Source: Syntrophomonadaceae bacterium (GTDB taxonomy: Bacteria; Bacillota; Dethiobacteria; DTU022; UBA8154). From it: a stretch of 10,796 nt of DNA. Under the pieces are notes generated by a model that saw only the letters and a program-made list of their open reading frames with translations, ran no database searches and was not told where the DNA came from. Both the position numbers and the translations under genes were made by a program. Below are positions 1 to 8,235 of the stretch, in pieces. Each line of letters begins with the position of its first letter. Position 1 is the stretch's first letter. Location: contig SKTJ01000237.1 of the NCBI GenBank assembly GCA_007122565.1, positions 1-10,796 of the forward strand, given 5' to 3'.

Positions 1-56
1 TAAAATCCCTCACCTTCATGGCGGATTTGAAAGGTGGAAAGTAGAAAGTTGGAAAG

Positions 57-85
57 TTGGAAAGTTGGAATAAAAAGTCTATAAT
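57..85 (+). promoter_or_regulatory. Candidate sigma-A type promoter for glyQ-glyS
   Basis: A perfect -10 hexamer, TATAAT, lies at 80-85. Exactly 17 bp upstream, at 57-62, is TTGGAA, a 4-of-6 match to the -35 consensus. The -35 falls inside the left octamer array. Transcription would begin near 92 and give a leader of about 130 nt containing the right arm of the array but not the left arm. This is inferred from consensus matching only. Confidence 0.5.
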
Positions 86-101
86 TATTACAATCATATT
101 G

Positions 102-127
102 AGTCAGTGACATGGGAAAAACTGACT
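102..127 (+). other. Small hairpin in the glyQ leader
   Basis: AGTCAGT at 102-108 is the exact complement of ACTGACT at 121-127, with a 12-nt loop. No T run follows, so it is not a terminator. The stem sequence resembles the CTGACT units of the heptamer repeats found further along the window. Function unknown. Confidence 0.4.
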
Positions 128-222
128 ATTAAGATATTTAACTCCTAACGGGATTAAAAAGCGCCTAAAACCTTTCCCCTTTCCAACTTTCCAACTTTCC
201 AACTAACGAAAGGAGCGAGTTG

Positions 223-1146
223 ATGAACTTTCAGCAGATTATAATCAGACTACAGGAATTTTGGTCAAAAGAGGGCTGTCTGCTCTGGCAGCCCTATGAT
301 GTGGAGAAGGGAGCCGGTACAATGAACCCTGCCACATTTCTCCGTTCCCTGGGACCCGAACCGTGGAAAGTGGCCTATGTAGAACCTTCGCGTCGCCCTG
401 CAGACGGGCGCTACGGCGAAAATCCGAATCGCCTCTACCAACATCACCAGTACCAAGTTGTCCTTAAACCTGCTCCGGTGCAGATACAGGATCTCTACCT
501 TGCCAGCCTGGCGTACATTGGCATTGATCCACATGCCCATGATATTCGTTTTGTGGAGGATGATTGGGAGTCACCTACGCTTGGAGCCTGGGGGCTGGGC
601 TGGGAAGTCTGGCTGGATGGTATGGAGATCACCCAGTTTACTTATTTTCAACAGGTAGGGGGATTCGAGCTGGACCTGGTTCCGGTGGAGCTTACATACG
701 GATTAGAGCGTATCGCCATGTTTATTCAGAAGTGTGACAACGTTTTCGATCTGGAATGGGCGCCCGGTGTAAGCTATGGTGCTGTTTTTCAAAAAGGAGA
801 GGCGGAACATTCCCGCTATAGTTTTGAAGAAGCGGATACATCCCTGCTCCTGGAACTTTTCACCCTCTACGAGCGGGAAGCAAAACGGGTCGTGGAAAAG
901 GAGCTTGTCCTGCCGGCCTATGATTATGTCCTTAAATGTTCTCATACTTTTAACGTCCTTGATGCCCGCGGCGCCATCAGTGTCACCGAGCGCACTGCTT
1001 ATATTGGACGTATCCGTGAACTGGCCCGCATTTGCGGCCGTGTTTATCTGGGACAGCGGGAGGCGGCCGGTTATCCCCTTTTAGGTGGAGACAATACATC
1101 AACGGCGGCACCGTCTGCCGCAGCGGCGGGAGGTGATCTCCAATGA
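223..1146 (+). CDS. glyQ: Glycyl-tRNA synthetase alpha subunit
   Basis: This is the catalytic alpha subunit of the bacterial two-subunit (alpha2beta2) glycyl-tRNA synthetase, a cytoplasmic class II enzyme that activates glycine with ATP and charges tRNA-Gly. The 307-residue product matches the family from its first residues (FWSKEGCLLWQPYD near 13-26). It carries the class II motif 2 region around 50-70 (YVEPSRRPADGRYGENPNR) and motif 3 around 155-168 (ELTYGLERIAMF). The start chosen is ATG at 223, 7 nt after AAAGGAG at 209-215; a TTG directly before it at 220 would add one residue and is less well spaced. The last 20 or so residues are Ala/Ser/Gly-rich and look like a low-complexity tail. 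The gene overlaps glyS by 4 bp (ATGA), implying translational coupling and equal subunit supply. Identification is secure. Confidence 0.98.
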   Translation: MNFQQIIIRLQEFWSKEGCLLWQPYDVEKGAGTMNPATFLRSLGPEPWKVAYVEPSRRPADGRYGENPNRLYQHHQYQVVLKPAPVQIQDLYLASLAYIGIDPHAHDIRFVEDDWESPTLGAWGLGWEVWLDGMEITQFTYFQQVGGFELDLVPVELTYGLERIAMFIQKCDNVFDLEWAPGVSYGAVFQKGEAEHSRYSFEEADTSLLLELFTLYEREAKRVVEKELVLPAYDYVLKCSHTFNVLDARGAISVTERTAYIGRIRELARICGRVYLGQREAAGYPLLGGDNTSTAAPSAAAAGGDLQ

Positions 1147-3269
1147 AAACACAACATGAGCAATCAGTAGAAAAAACGGTCACACGGGAACTGCTGCTGG
1201 AGATCGGCACGGAAGAGATTCCCGCACGTTTTATGCCGGAGATCCTGAAGCAGTTAACGGAAAAGGGCGCGGCTCTCCTGGCAGAACAACACCTTTCCTG
1301 TGGTGCGGTGCGTGCGCTGGGCACCCCGCGCCGTCTGGTCCTGCATGTCACTGATCTGGTGACAAAACAGCCGGATCGGGAAGAAAAGAAAAAAGGACCG
1401 GCAAGGGAGCGGGCCTTTGACCAGGCGGGCAAACCCACAGCAGCAGCCCGTGGTTTTGCGGCAAAGCTCGGCCTTAAGGTAGAGGAGCTTGAACTGGAGC
1501 GAATGGGGAAGGGTGAACACTTAGTAGCGATCCAACAAATAAGTGGTGTCAGGACAGGGGATCTGCTACACGAAATTTTGCCGCGGCTCATAAAAAGCCT
1601 TCCCTTTCCAAAGAATATGTACTGGGAAAGCAGCAGGTTCCGTTTTGCCCGGCCCTTACGCTGGCTGCTCTGTCTTTACGGGGATGAGCCGGTGGAATTA
1701 CAGTGTGCCGGTCTGACTGGCGGAAGTGAAACGCGGGGACACCGCTTTATGGCACCCGGTCCCTTTAAAGTTAAAGACCCGGCCCACTATTTTAACATGC
1801 TGCCAAAGCTGAATGTAGTGCTGGATCAGGAAGTAAGAGCCAACCTGATTAAAGAAGGGGTGGAAGCTGCCGCCGCAAGCTGCGACAGCCGGGCCGTTCT
1901 GGATCCGGAACTGCTTGAGGAGGTTACCTTTTTGGTGGAACAGCCCCAGGCACTGCTCTGTTCTTACCCGGAAAACTATCTCACGCTGCCACGGGAGGTG
2001 CTGGTTACTACTATGCAGAGCCATCAGCGGTATTTCCCCCTGGAGGACAAAGACGGCAAAATATGCCCCTATTTTGTTGCTGTCTCCAATAACCCCGCCG
2101 CTCCTGTGGAAAATGTGCGTGCCGGTAATGAAAAAGTACTGAAAGCCCGTTTGGCCGATGCCCGTTTCTTCTATGATGAAGACAGGCGTAGTTCTCTTGA
2201 AGCTCGGGTTGAGAAACTTAAAGATATCCTTTTCCAGGAAAAATTGGGGACCGTATATGATAAGATGAAGCGCCTTGTATCCCTTACCGGTTTCTTAGCG
2301 GACCTGCTTCCCGGAACCGATGTCCCGACTAAAACGGCAGCCCTAAAAGCTGCCCGCCTGGCTAAGACGGATCTGACCACCCATATGGTGGGGGAATTTC
2401 CCGAGCTGCAGGGAATCATGGGCCGGGAATATGCACAGGCAGACGGTGTAGACAAAAAAACGGCAGACGCTGTCTATGAACACTATCTGCCCCGCTTCAC
2501 CGGGGATAATTTACCCCTTAGCCGGGCTGGCGCATTGGTGGCACTGGCAGACAAAGCTGATCATCTGGCCGGCTGTTTTGCCGCCGGTATCCGCCCCACC
2601 GGTTCCCAGGATCCCTATGCACTGAGGCGTCAGAGCCTCGGCCTGATTCAAATCATCATGGAACATGCCTTCCCCTTCACATTTGGTGAGCTGATCGAAC
2701 AAGCGCTCAACCTTTACCGGGAAAGGCTTCCCGAGTTGGACGCAGGGGAGACGGCCGCAGGGATCAGGGAGTTTGCCTGGCAGCGGTTGCGTCATTACAT
2801 GCAGGAAAAAGGAATCGATTATGATGTGGTGGACGGGGTGCTTGCCGCCCCGCTGGGGGATATTTCCGCCCTCTGGGAGAGGGCGTGCTTTCTGCAGGAA
2901 CAGCGGGGCAGCAATATGCTAAGCCTGGCTGCCGCTGCCTACACGCGGGTAGCCAACCTTGCCTCCACTGCAAATGCCGCCATTCCTATTAATGAGAAGC
3001 TGTTGCACGAAGCAGGTGAACAGGAACTCTACTCCCGCTACCGGGAGACAGAACCAAAGGTCCGTTCTCTCCTTGCAGCCGGTGATTATGCAGCAGCACT
3101 TGCCTTGCTTGCCCAATTCAAGGAGGCGATAGACTCGTTTTTTGAGGCAGTGCTGGTAATGGCAAAAGATGAAGCGATTCGTGATAACAGGCTGGCGCTC
3201 CTCTATCGTATCCGGGAGATGTACCTGCAGATGGCTGATTTTGCTAAAATTGTTTTTGCATCCCCTTAA
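1143..3269 (+). CDS. glyS: Glycyl-tRNA synthetase beta subunit
   Basis: This is the beta subunit of the heterotetrameric glycyl-tRNA synthetase. It contributes most of the tRNA recognition and is required for aminoacylation by GlyQ. The 708-residue product is close to the usual length of about 690. Family landmarks occur in order: LLEIGTEEIPARF at 18-30, the WESSRFRFARPLRWL block at 161-175, LPREVLVTTMQSHQRYFP at 282-299, HMVGEFPELQGIMGREYA at 414-431, and the KADHLAGCFAAGIRPTGSQDP block at 471-491. The last 110 or so residues correspond to the DALR-type anticodon-binding domain. About 14 residues precede the usual N-terminus, but ATG 1143 has a near-perfect Shine-Dalgarno (GGAGGTGAT, 1129-1137) and overlaps the glyQ stop, so this start is favoured. 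It ends in TAA with no clear terminator before ppsR. Confidence 0.98.
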   Translation: MKTQHEQSVEKTVTRELLLEIGTEEIPARFMPEILKQLTEKGAALLAEQHLSCGAVRALGTPRRLVLHVTDLVTKQPDREEKKKGPARERAFDQAGKPTAAARGFAAKLGLKVEELELERMGKGEHLVAIQQISGVRTGDLLHEILPRLIKSLPFPKNMYWESSRFRFARPLRWLLCLYGDEPVELQCAGLTGGSETRGHRFMAPGPFKVKDPAHYFNMLPKLNVVLDQEVRANLIKEGVEAAAASCDSRAVLDPELLEEVTFLVEQPQALLCSYPENYLTLPREVLVTTMQSHQRYFPLEDKDGKICPYFVAVSNNPAAPVENVRAGNEKVLKARLADARFFYDEDRRSSLEARVEKLKDILFQEKLGTVYDKMKRLVSLTGFLADLLPGTDVPTKTAALKAARLAKTDLTTHMVGEFPELQGIMGREYAQADGVDKKTADAVYEHYLPRFTGDNLPLSRAGALVALADKADHLAGCFAAGIRPTGSQDPYALRRQSLGLIQIIMEHAFPFTFGELIEQALNLYRERLPELDAGETAAGIREFAWQRLRHYMQEKGIDYDVVDGVLAAPLGDISALWERACFLQEQRGSNMLSLAAAAYTRVANLASTANAAIPINEKLLHEAGEQELYSRYRETEPKVRSLLAAGDYAAALALLAQFKEAIDSFFEAVLVMAKDEAIRDNRLALLYRIREMYLQMADFAKIVFASP

Positions 3270-3301
3270 GATAAAAGGAGTTTTCTTTTTTCAATAGAAT
3301 A

Positions 3302-3329
3302 TTGATAAAATAGCAGGGATTAGCATTAT
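3302..3329 (+). promoter_or_regulatory. Weak candidate promoter before ppsR
   Basis: TTGATA at 3302-3307 is a 5-of-6 match to the -35 box. After 16 bp comes CATTAT at 3324-3329, a 4-of-6 match to the -10 box. Transcription would start about 12 nt before the ppsR ATG, close to the ribosome binding site. The 78-bp gap after glyS leaves room for a separate promoter, but read-through from glyQS is equally possible. Confidence 0.25.
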
Positions 3330-3347
3330 TTCCAGTAGAGGGAGGGG

Positions 3348-4172
3348 ATGCATCTGGAGGGGAAAGGGAAAGCGGTTATTTATCTTATCTCCGATTCAAT
3401 CGGAGAAACAGCCGAGTTTGTAGTGAAGGCGGTTTCCAGCCAGTTCAATATACCGGTGGAGATTAGGCGGGAGCCCTACCTCACAGATCGGGTAAGACTG
3501 GAGAAAATCCTGGATGAGGCGGCAGGGCAAAACAGTCTTGTTGCGTATACACTGATTAAACCGGAGTTGCGCGAAGTGATCCAGAAAAAGGCGCAAGCCT
3601 GTAATGTGCCAATGGTAGATATATTGGGGCCCATGTTAAATGGTTTTATGCAGATCATGCCCGTGGAACCGCGCCTCGAGGCCGGCCTGATACGGCGCAT
3701 GGACAGTGACTATTTTGACCGGATCGCCGCAATTGAATTTGCCGTCAAATATGATGACGGTAAAGATCCCCGCGGCATGCTGCTGGCCGACGTGGTGCTG
3801 GTAGGTGTATCCCGTACTTCAAAGACACCCCTGAGCATGTACTTGGCGCATAAGCAAATTAAGGCAGCCAACCTGCCCCTAATTCCGGAAGTTGAACCGG
3901 CACAGGAGATTTACGAGGTGCCGAAGCACAAAGTAATCGGATTGACGATCGCTCCCGAACTCCTGCAACAAATTCGCCGGGAGAGATTAACCAGTCTGGG
4001 ATTGCGCAACGGGAGCAGCTATGCCAGTGTGGAGCGCATTCTTGATGAACTGGACTACGGGCAAAAACTTATGCGTACCATCGGCTGCCGGGTGTTCGAT
4101 GTGTCAAATAAAGCAGTTGAAGAGGTGGCCAGCAAAATATTAAAACTGCTAAAGGAGACTGATCGATTTTGA
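3348..4172 (+). CDS. ppsR: Pyruvate, phosphate dikinase regulatory protein (PDRP, DUF299 family)
   Basis: This is a bifunctional serine/threonine kinase and phosphorylase, the YqfL/PpsR family. Members inactivate PPDK by ADP-dependent phosphorylation of an active-site Thr and reactivate it by phosphate-dependent removal. The 274-residue product is of normal length. It shows the family N-terminus (VIYLISDSIGETAEFV at 10-25), a central LGPMLNGFM stretch, and the P-loop-like GVSRTSKTP at 153-161 that binds nucleotide. The C-terminal half (GLTIAPELLQQIRRERL, then YASVERILDELDYG) is also typical. The ATG at 3348 directly follows a purine-rich GAGGGAGGGG stretch (3338-3347); no alternative start lies nearby. 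The stop overlaps the start of ppdK by 4 bp, so regulator and target are translationally coupled. The function is inferred from family and from the very strong context; related proteins can act on PEP synthetase instead, but the neighbour here is PPDK. Confidence 0.96.
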   Translation: MHLEGKGKAVIYLISDSIGETAEFVVKAVSSQFNIPVEIRREPYLTDRVRLEKILDEAAGQNSLVAYTLIKPELREVIQKKAQACNVPMVDILGPMLNGFMQIMPVEPRLEAGLIRRMDSDYFDRIAAIEFAVKYDDGKDPRGMLLADVVLVGVSRTSKTPLSMYLAHKQIKAANLPLIPEVEPAQEIYEVPKHKVIGLTIAPELLQQIRRERLTSLGLRNGSSYASVERILDELDYGQKLMRTIGCRVFDVSNKAVEEVASKILKLLKETDRF

Positions 4173-6844
4173 GCGACCAGAAACAGGTTTACATGTTTTT
4201 CGAAGGAAATGCCGGAATGAAAAAATTACTGGGAGGTAAGGGAGCCAACCTTTCGGAAATGACTCGCTTAGGGTTACCAGTTCCCCCAGGTTTTATCGTG
4301 ACGACAGAGGCATGCAACGATTATTATCGTCATGGTAAAATATTAACGGAGGAACTTAAAAAACAAATCATGACTGCGTTGCAAAAACTGGAGGAGTCAA
4401 CGGGCAAGACTCTCGGTGCCGCCACTACTCCCCTGCTCCTTTCTATTCGTTCCGGAGCCTTTTTTTCCATGCCTGGTATGATGGATACCATCTTAAACCT
4501 GGGCCTTAACGACCAGACAGTGGAAACAATGGCGGAAGATACTGGTAACCGTACCTTTGCCCTCGATTGTTATCGCCGTTTCATCCAAATGTACGGCGAC
4601 GTGGTGATGAAGATAGACCATGATCACTTTGAACAGATATTAGAAGAAGTGATGGCCGAGTTTAAGGTACAAAAAAGTCAGGATTTAACTGTAGAAGGTT
4701 GGGAAAAGGTAGTTGACGGCTACAAAAAAATGATCGGTGAACGGGGAGAGCCGTTTCCCCAGGATCCCCATGAACAACTGTTGAGTTCGATTGAAGCTGT
4801 CTTTGCCTCCTGGAACAATCAACGGGCTATCGTTTATCGCCGCCTCAACAATATTCCCGGTGATTTGGGGACGGCCGTTAATGTGCAGGCCATGGTCTTT
4901 GGCAACTTGGGAGAGGATAGCGGTACAGGCGTTGCCTTTACACGTAACCCCTCCACAGGAGAGAAAAAACTCTACGGCGAATATCTTTTTAACGCCCAGG
5001 GCGAAGATGTGGTGGCTGGGATTCGCACCCCCCTGCCCATTTCTTCACTGAATGACAAAATGCCCGCTATCTATAAGCAATTTAATGAGATTTGTGAAAC
5101 ACTGGAGCAGCATTATCGCGATATGCAGGATATCGAATTTACTATAGAAAAGAAAAAGCTCTACATACTGCAGACACGCACGGGCAAACGAACTGCTGCG
5201 GCTGCGGTAAGGATCGCTGTGGGCCAGGTGGATGAGGGAATCTGTTCCCGGGATGAAGCCTTGCTCCGTGTGGATGCTAACCAGGTGGAGCAGATGTTGC
5301 ACCGTCAAATTGATCCCGCAGCGAAACTGGAATCGCTGGCTAAAGGCCTGCCCGCTTCCCCCGGCGCAGCTGTGGGCAGCGTGGTTTTTGATGCTAACGT
5401 GGCGGAAGAACGGGGTGAACGGGGAGAAAAAGTTATTCTGGTGCGTGCAGAAACGACACCGGATGACATCCATGGCATCGTGGCAGCCCAGGGGATTCTC
5501 ACCAGCCGGGGTGGTATGACCAGTCACGCCGCCGTGGTAGCCCGTGGTATGGGCAAACCCTGTGTCAGCGGCTGCGAGGCGTTAAAGATCGATGCGGCCG
5601 CACGTTTGCTCCAGGTGGGAGAAAAGATAATCAAGGAAGGCGAAACCATAACCATCGACGGCAGCACCGGGAATCTTTATGCGGGGGAAGTGCCCCTCAT
5701 TACCCCTGAACTGAGCGGCGAGTTCAGTCAACTGCTCGGCTGGGCCGATGAAGCGCGCCGGCTAAGGGTGCGCACCAACGCCGATACCCCGGGAGATGCC
5801 CGCAAAGCTTTGGAGTTCGGAGCTGAGGGGATCGGACTCTGCCGCACTGAACATATGTTCTTTGAGCAGGACCGGTTGCCCATTGTGCAGGCGATGATTC
5901 TGGCAGAAACACTGGAAGAAAGGCAATTAGCCCTGGACAAATTGCTGCCCATTCAACAGGGTGATTTTGAGCAAATACTGGGGGAGATGAAGGGACTGCC
6001 TGTTACTATCCGTCTGCTTGATCCGCCGTTGCACGAGTTTCTGCCCAATCAGGAGGAACTGGCAGTGGAGATCGCCCGCCTCAGGGAGCGTGGTGAAAAG
6101 GGGCCGCAGTTGCAGGAGAAAGAAGCTCTGCTAAAAAAGGTCCGTACCCTGACGGAGTTCAACCCCATGCTTGGGCACCGCGGTTGCCGCCTCGGACTGG
6201 TCTACCCGGAGATGTATCGCATGCAGGTGCGGGCCATCTGCCAGGCAGTTGTTAAATTGAAAAAGGAAGGTATGGATATTTATCCGGAGATTATGATCCC
6301 GCTGGTGGGCCATTATCGTGAGTTGGAAGAGATGCGCAAGCTGGCACTGGCAGAGGCTGAACTGGTAATTAATGAATCGGGTATGCCCTTTGACTATATG
6401 GTGGGAACCATGATTGAGCTGCCCCGTGCCTGTGTAACAGCAGGACAGATCGCAGCTCATGCCGACTTCTTCTCCTTTGGCACCAATGACCTCACCCAAA
6501 CGGCCTTTGGCTTCAGTCGCGACGATGCGGAAGGTAAATTCCTCCCCTTCTATATACAGGAAAAGATTCTGTCGGAAAATCCCTTTATGGTACTTGACCG
6601 TGAGGGGGTGGGTGAGCTCATTTCACAGGCGGTAGGTGCAGGCCGGGCAGTCCGTCCGGATCTGAAACTGGGTATCTGCGGTGAGCATGGCGGTGAGCCC
6701 AGTTCCATTGAATTTTGTCACCGTGCAGGGTTGAATTATGTGAGCTGCTCACCCTTCCGTGTGCCTATTGCCAGGCTGGCTGCCGCTCAGGCAGCGCTCA
6801 TGGAAAAGGAGGGGACTTCGGAATTGAGGCAGGGGTCCCTTTAG
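4169..6844 (+). CDS. ppdK: Pyruvate, phosphate dikinase
   Basis: This cytoplasmic enzyme interconverts ATP, Pi and pyruvate with AMP, PPi and PEP through a phospho-histidine relay. In anaerobes it can serve either PPi-linked glycolysis or PEP formation. The 891-residue product has all three domains. The N-terminal ATP-grasp domain starts VYMFFEGNAGMKKLLGGKGANLSEM and includes LSIRSGAFFSMPGMMDTILN near 91-110. The swivelling phosphohistidine domain has GGMTSHAAVVARG near 448-460, with catalytic His453 and the regulatory Thr451. The C-terminal PEP/pyruvate domain carries FSFGTNDLTQ near 768-777 and the catalytic Cys837 in GICGEHGG. The start is TTG at 4169, overlapping the ppsR stop, with AAGGAG at 4152-4157 some 11 nt upstream; it gives the standard family N-terminus, whereas the next ATG would delete conserved residues. 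The gene ends with a 4-bp overlap against the reverse-strand carboxypeptidase gene. Confidence 0.98.
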   Translation: MSDQKQVYMFFEGNAGMKKLLGGKGANLSEMTRLGLPVPPGFIVTTEACNDYYRHGKILTEELKKQIMTALQKLEESTGKTLGAATTPLLLSIRSGAFFSMPGMMDTILNLGLNDQTVETMAEDTGNRTFALDCYRRFIQMYGDVVMKIDHDHFEQILEEVMAEFKVQKSQDLTVEGWEKVVDGYKKMIGERGEPFPQDPHEQLLSSIEAVFASWNNQRAIVYRRLNNIPGDLGTAVNVQAMVFGNLGEDSGTGVAFTRNPSTGEKKLYGEYLFNAQGEDVVAGIRTPLPISSLNDKMPAIYKQFNEICETLEQHYRDMQDIEFTIEKKKLYILQTRTGKRTAAAAVRIAVGQVDEGICSRDEALLRVDANQVEQMLHRQIDPAAKLESLAKGLPASPGAAVGSVVFDANVAEERGERGEKVILVRAETTPDDIHGIVAAQGILTSRGGMTSHAAVVARGMGKPCVSGCEALKIDAAARLLQVGEKIIKEGETITIDGSTGNLYAGEVPLITPELSGEFSQLLGWADEARRLRVRTNADTPGDARKALEFGAEGIGLCRTEHMFFEQDRLPIVQAMILAETLEERQLALDKLLPIQQGDFEQILGEMKGLPVTIRLLDPPLHEFLPNQEELAVEIARLRERGEKGPQLQEKEALLKKVRTLTEFNPMLGHRGCRLGLVYPEMYRMQVRAICQAVVKLKKEGMDIYPEIMIPLVGHYRELEEMRKLALAEAELVINESGMPFDYMVGTMIELPRACVTAGQIAAHADFFSFGTNDLTQTAFGFSRDDAEGKFLPFYIQEKILSENPFMVLDREGVGELISQAVGAGRAVRPDLKLGICGEHGGEPSSIEFCHRAGLNYVSCSPFRVPIARLAAAQAALMEKEGTSELRQGSL

Positions 6845-8118
6845 CCGAAGAATCCACCCAGCCACTCTAGAAAACGGCTCCACATACTGGTGATGAAGTC
6901 CTTGAGGGAACGCCAGCGCAGCTCAAAAAACCCTGCCTTTTCCACGTCATCTGCGGTGACCAGAGATGTTTCGCTGAGACGCACATCATCGAGATAAATT
7001 TCTGCAGTACCGATGATTTCATGCTTTGTGAGCGGTGCGAGGATTTTTTCCGGGTAGTCGAGTTTGATTTGCAGATCGTCCTGGCGGTGGAAAGGTATTA
7101 CAACTTCCACCGCTTCTCCTACCTGTACGCCGGTTTGCCTGATGGTCCCGCCGTTAATCTCAACAACAGCCACCTCTTCACCTGCAGTAAAGACAGAATG
7201 AAGCGTGTAGTTGCGAAAAGCATAATTGAGTAAGATATCACTGTCCCGCAAGCGGGTGCCACGGGTGTCCGAATTCATCACCACGGCAATAAAGCGCATC
7301 CCGTTCTGCTGCGCCGTGGCAATAAGGCAATATCCTGCCGCAGCGGTATGGCCTGTTTTCAAGCCGTCTGCTCCGGGAAAACGCCCCAGTAATGGGTTTC
7401 GGTTATATTGGAGGATCTCGTTAAAAGTGTACTCCTCCTGCGAGTGCAATGTCAGGGCTTCCGGAAATCGGTTGATGTAATAGTGAGCGATTCGGGCCAT
7501 ATCCAGAGCGCTACTGTAGTGATCCTCATGGGGTAGGCCGGAAGTGTTCTGGAAAAGAGTATTGGTGAGTCCCAGTTCCTGTGCTTTGCGGTTCATCTCC
7601 GCCACAAAATTATCTTCCGAACCGCTGAGGTATTCAGCCACAGCCACACAGGCATCATTTGCGGAAATAGTGGCGATGCCGGTAAGCAGTTCGCCGAAAG
7701 AAACAACTTGATTAACGTCCAGGTACATCTGAGAACCACCTGTGCGCCAAGCCTTTTCGCTGATTGTTACTTCATCGTCCCACTGAACCCGGCCTTCATC
7801 CAGAGCTTCATATGCCAAAAGAAGTGTCATTACCTTGGTAAGGCTTGCCGGCGGTAGGGGCTCGTCCGCTCCGTGCATGTAAATAATTTCACCCCGGGAA
7901 AACTCCATCAGGACTACGGCTTCGGCCTCAATTTCCTGGAACGCAACATCACTGGTTTCCCCACGCCGGGGGAAGGGGATGAAAATGCTTCCCCCGATGA
8001 TGAAAAAAACCAAGCATAAACAGAGCAGGCGCGTAACGCAAGGACCACTGCGAACCGTTGACAACAGCCGCTGTTTTAATATGTTTTCCAGTTTACATTG
8101 CAGAGATATTTTAGTCAT
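6841..8118 (-). CDS. D-alanyl-D-alanine carboxypeptidase (PBP5/DacF type, peptidase S11)
   Basis: This is a penicillin-binding serine peptidase that removes the terminal D-Ala of peptidoglycan pentapeptides outside the membrane. The 425-residue product has a hydrophobic segment at about 30-48 (signal peptide or anchor, after an unusually long 30-residue basic N-terminal stretch). The full active-site triad set is present: S92-L-T-K95 (nucleophile and general base), S152-A-N154 and K254-T-G256. Residues around 312-395 match the beta-rich PBP5 C-terminal domain. The last 25 residues are rich in Trp, Phe and Leu and look like an amphipathic membrane anchor. The ATG at 8118 (reverse) has AAGGAG 7 nt upstream (8126-8131), fixing the start. 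A weak promoter (TTGTCT, 17 bp, GAAAAT; plus-strand 8183-8211) is possible. dacF, dacA and dacB paralogues cannot be told apart here, so no symbol is given. Confidence 0.95.
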   Translation of the reverse strand: MTKISLQCKLENILKQRLLSTVRSGPCVTRLLCLCLVFFIIGGSIFIPFPRRGETSDVAFQEIEAEAVVLMEFSRGEIIYMHGADEPLPPASLTKVMTLLLAYEALDEGRVQWDDEVTISEKAWRTGGSQMYLDVNQVVSFGELLTGIATISANDACVAVAEYLSGSEDNFVAEMNRKAQELGLTNTLFQNTSGLPHEDHYSSALDMARIAHYYINRFPEALTLHSQEEYTFNEILQYNRNPLLGRFPGADGLKTGHTAAAGYCLIATAQQNGMRFIAVVMNSDTRGTRLRDSDILLNYAFRNYTLHSVFTAGEEVAVVEINGGTIRQTGVQVGEAVEVVIPFHRQDDLQIKLDYPEKILAPLTKHEIIGTAEIYLDDVRLSETSLVTADDVEKAGFFELRWRSLKDFITSMWSRFLEWLGGFFG

Positions 8119-8147
8119 AATTAAGCTCCTTGTTGTAGATCTATATG

Positions 8148-8173
8148 CTGACTACTGAATTCTGATTCCTGAG
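8148..8173 (+). repeat. Heptamer tandem repeat in the carboxypeptidase/flavoprotein spacer
   Basis: Reading forward, CTGACTA, CTGAATT, CTGATTC and CTGAG follow one another with a period of 7 bp; the unit can be written ACTNCTG. The array sits in the 117-bp divergent spacer, within the 5' leader of the reverse-strand gene. Its first 16 bp (8148-8163) recur exactly, inverted, at 8941-8956. The rest of the spacer is AT-rich and holds the Shine-Dalgarno sites of both divergent genes. Confidence 0.8.
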
Positions 8174-8235
8174 CAGTACCTCATTTTCTCAAAAAAATAG
8201 CATAAAGACAATGGTAAATAAATGGAGGGAACACC

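Larger units (their letters stand above)
33..204. repeat. Inverted array of an 8-bp repeat upstream of glyQ
   Basis: Positions 47-70 are three tandem copies of the octamer AGTTGGAA. Positions 181-204 are three copies of its exact complement, TTCCAACT. The two arms form a perfect 24-bp inverted repeat separated by 110 bp. Degenerate units extend the left arm back to about 33 (GGTGGAAAGTAG) and the right arm back to about 171 (CCTTTCCCC). The right arm ends only 4 bp before the glyQ Shine-Dalgarno site. The spacer is AT-rich, has no ORF worth calling, and contains a 7-bp hairpin (102-108 with 121-127). Transcribed as one RNA the arms would form a long stem. The structure resembles a miniature non-coding repeat element, but no target-site duplication is obvious and no relative can be checked from this window. 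Confidence 0.85.

Noticed and set aside
33..204. CRISPR array
   Set aside because: The 8-bp units are contiguous tandem copies without spacers, and the two sets are in opposite orientation.
983..1591. Reverse-strand 202-codon ORF across the glyQ/glyS junction
   Set aside because: Ser/Arg/Pro-rich translation typical of an antisense frame of GC-rich coding sequence, opposite two secure genes.
5045..5527. Reverse-strand 160-codon ORF inside ppdK
   Set aside because: Antisense to conserved ppdK domains including the phosphohistidine region; no recognisable protein features.
6843..6877. AGCCG/CGGCT pairing at the ppdK-carboxypeptidase junction as a terminator
   Set aside because: Only a 5-bp stem with a loop of about 25 nt and no T run on either strand.
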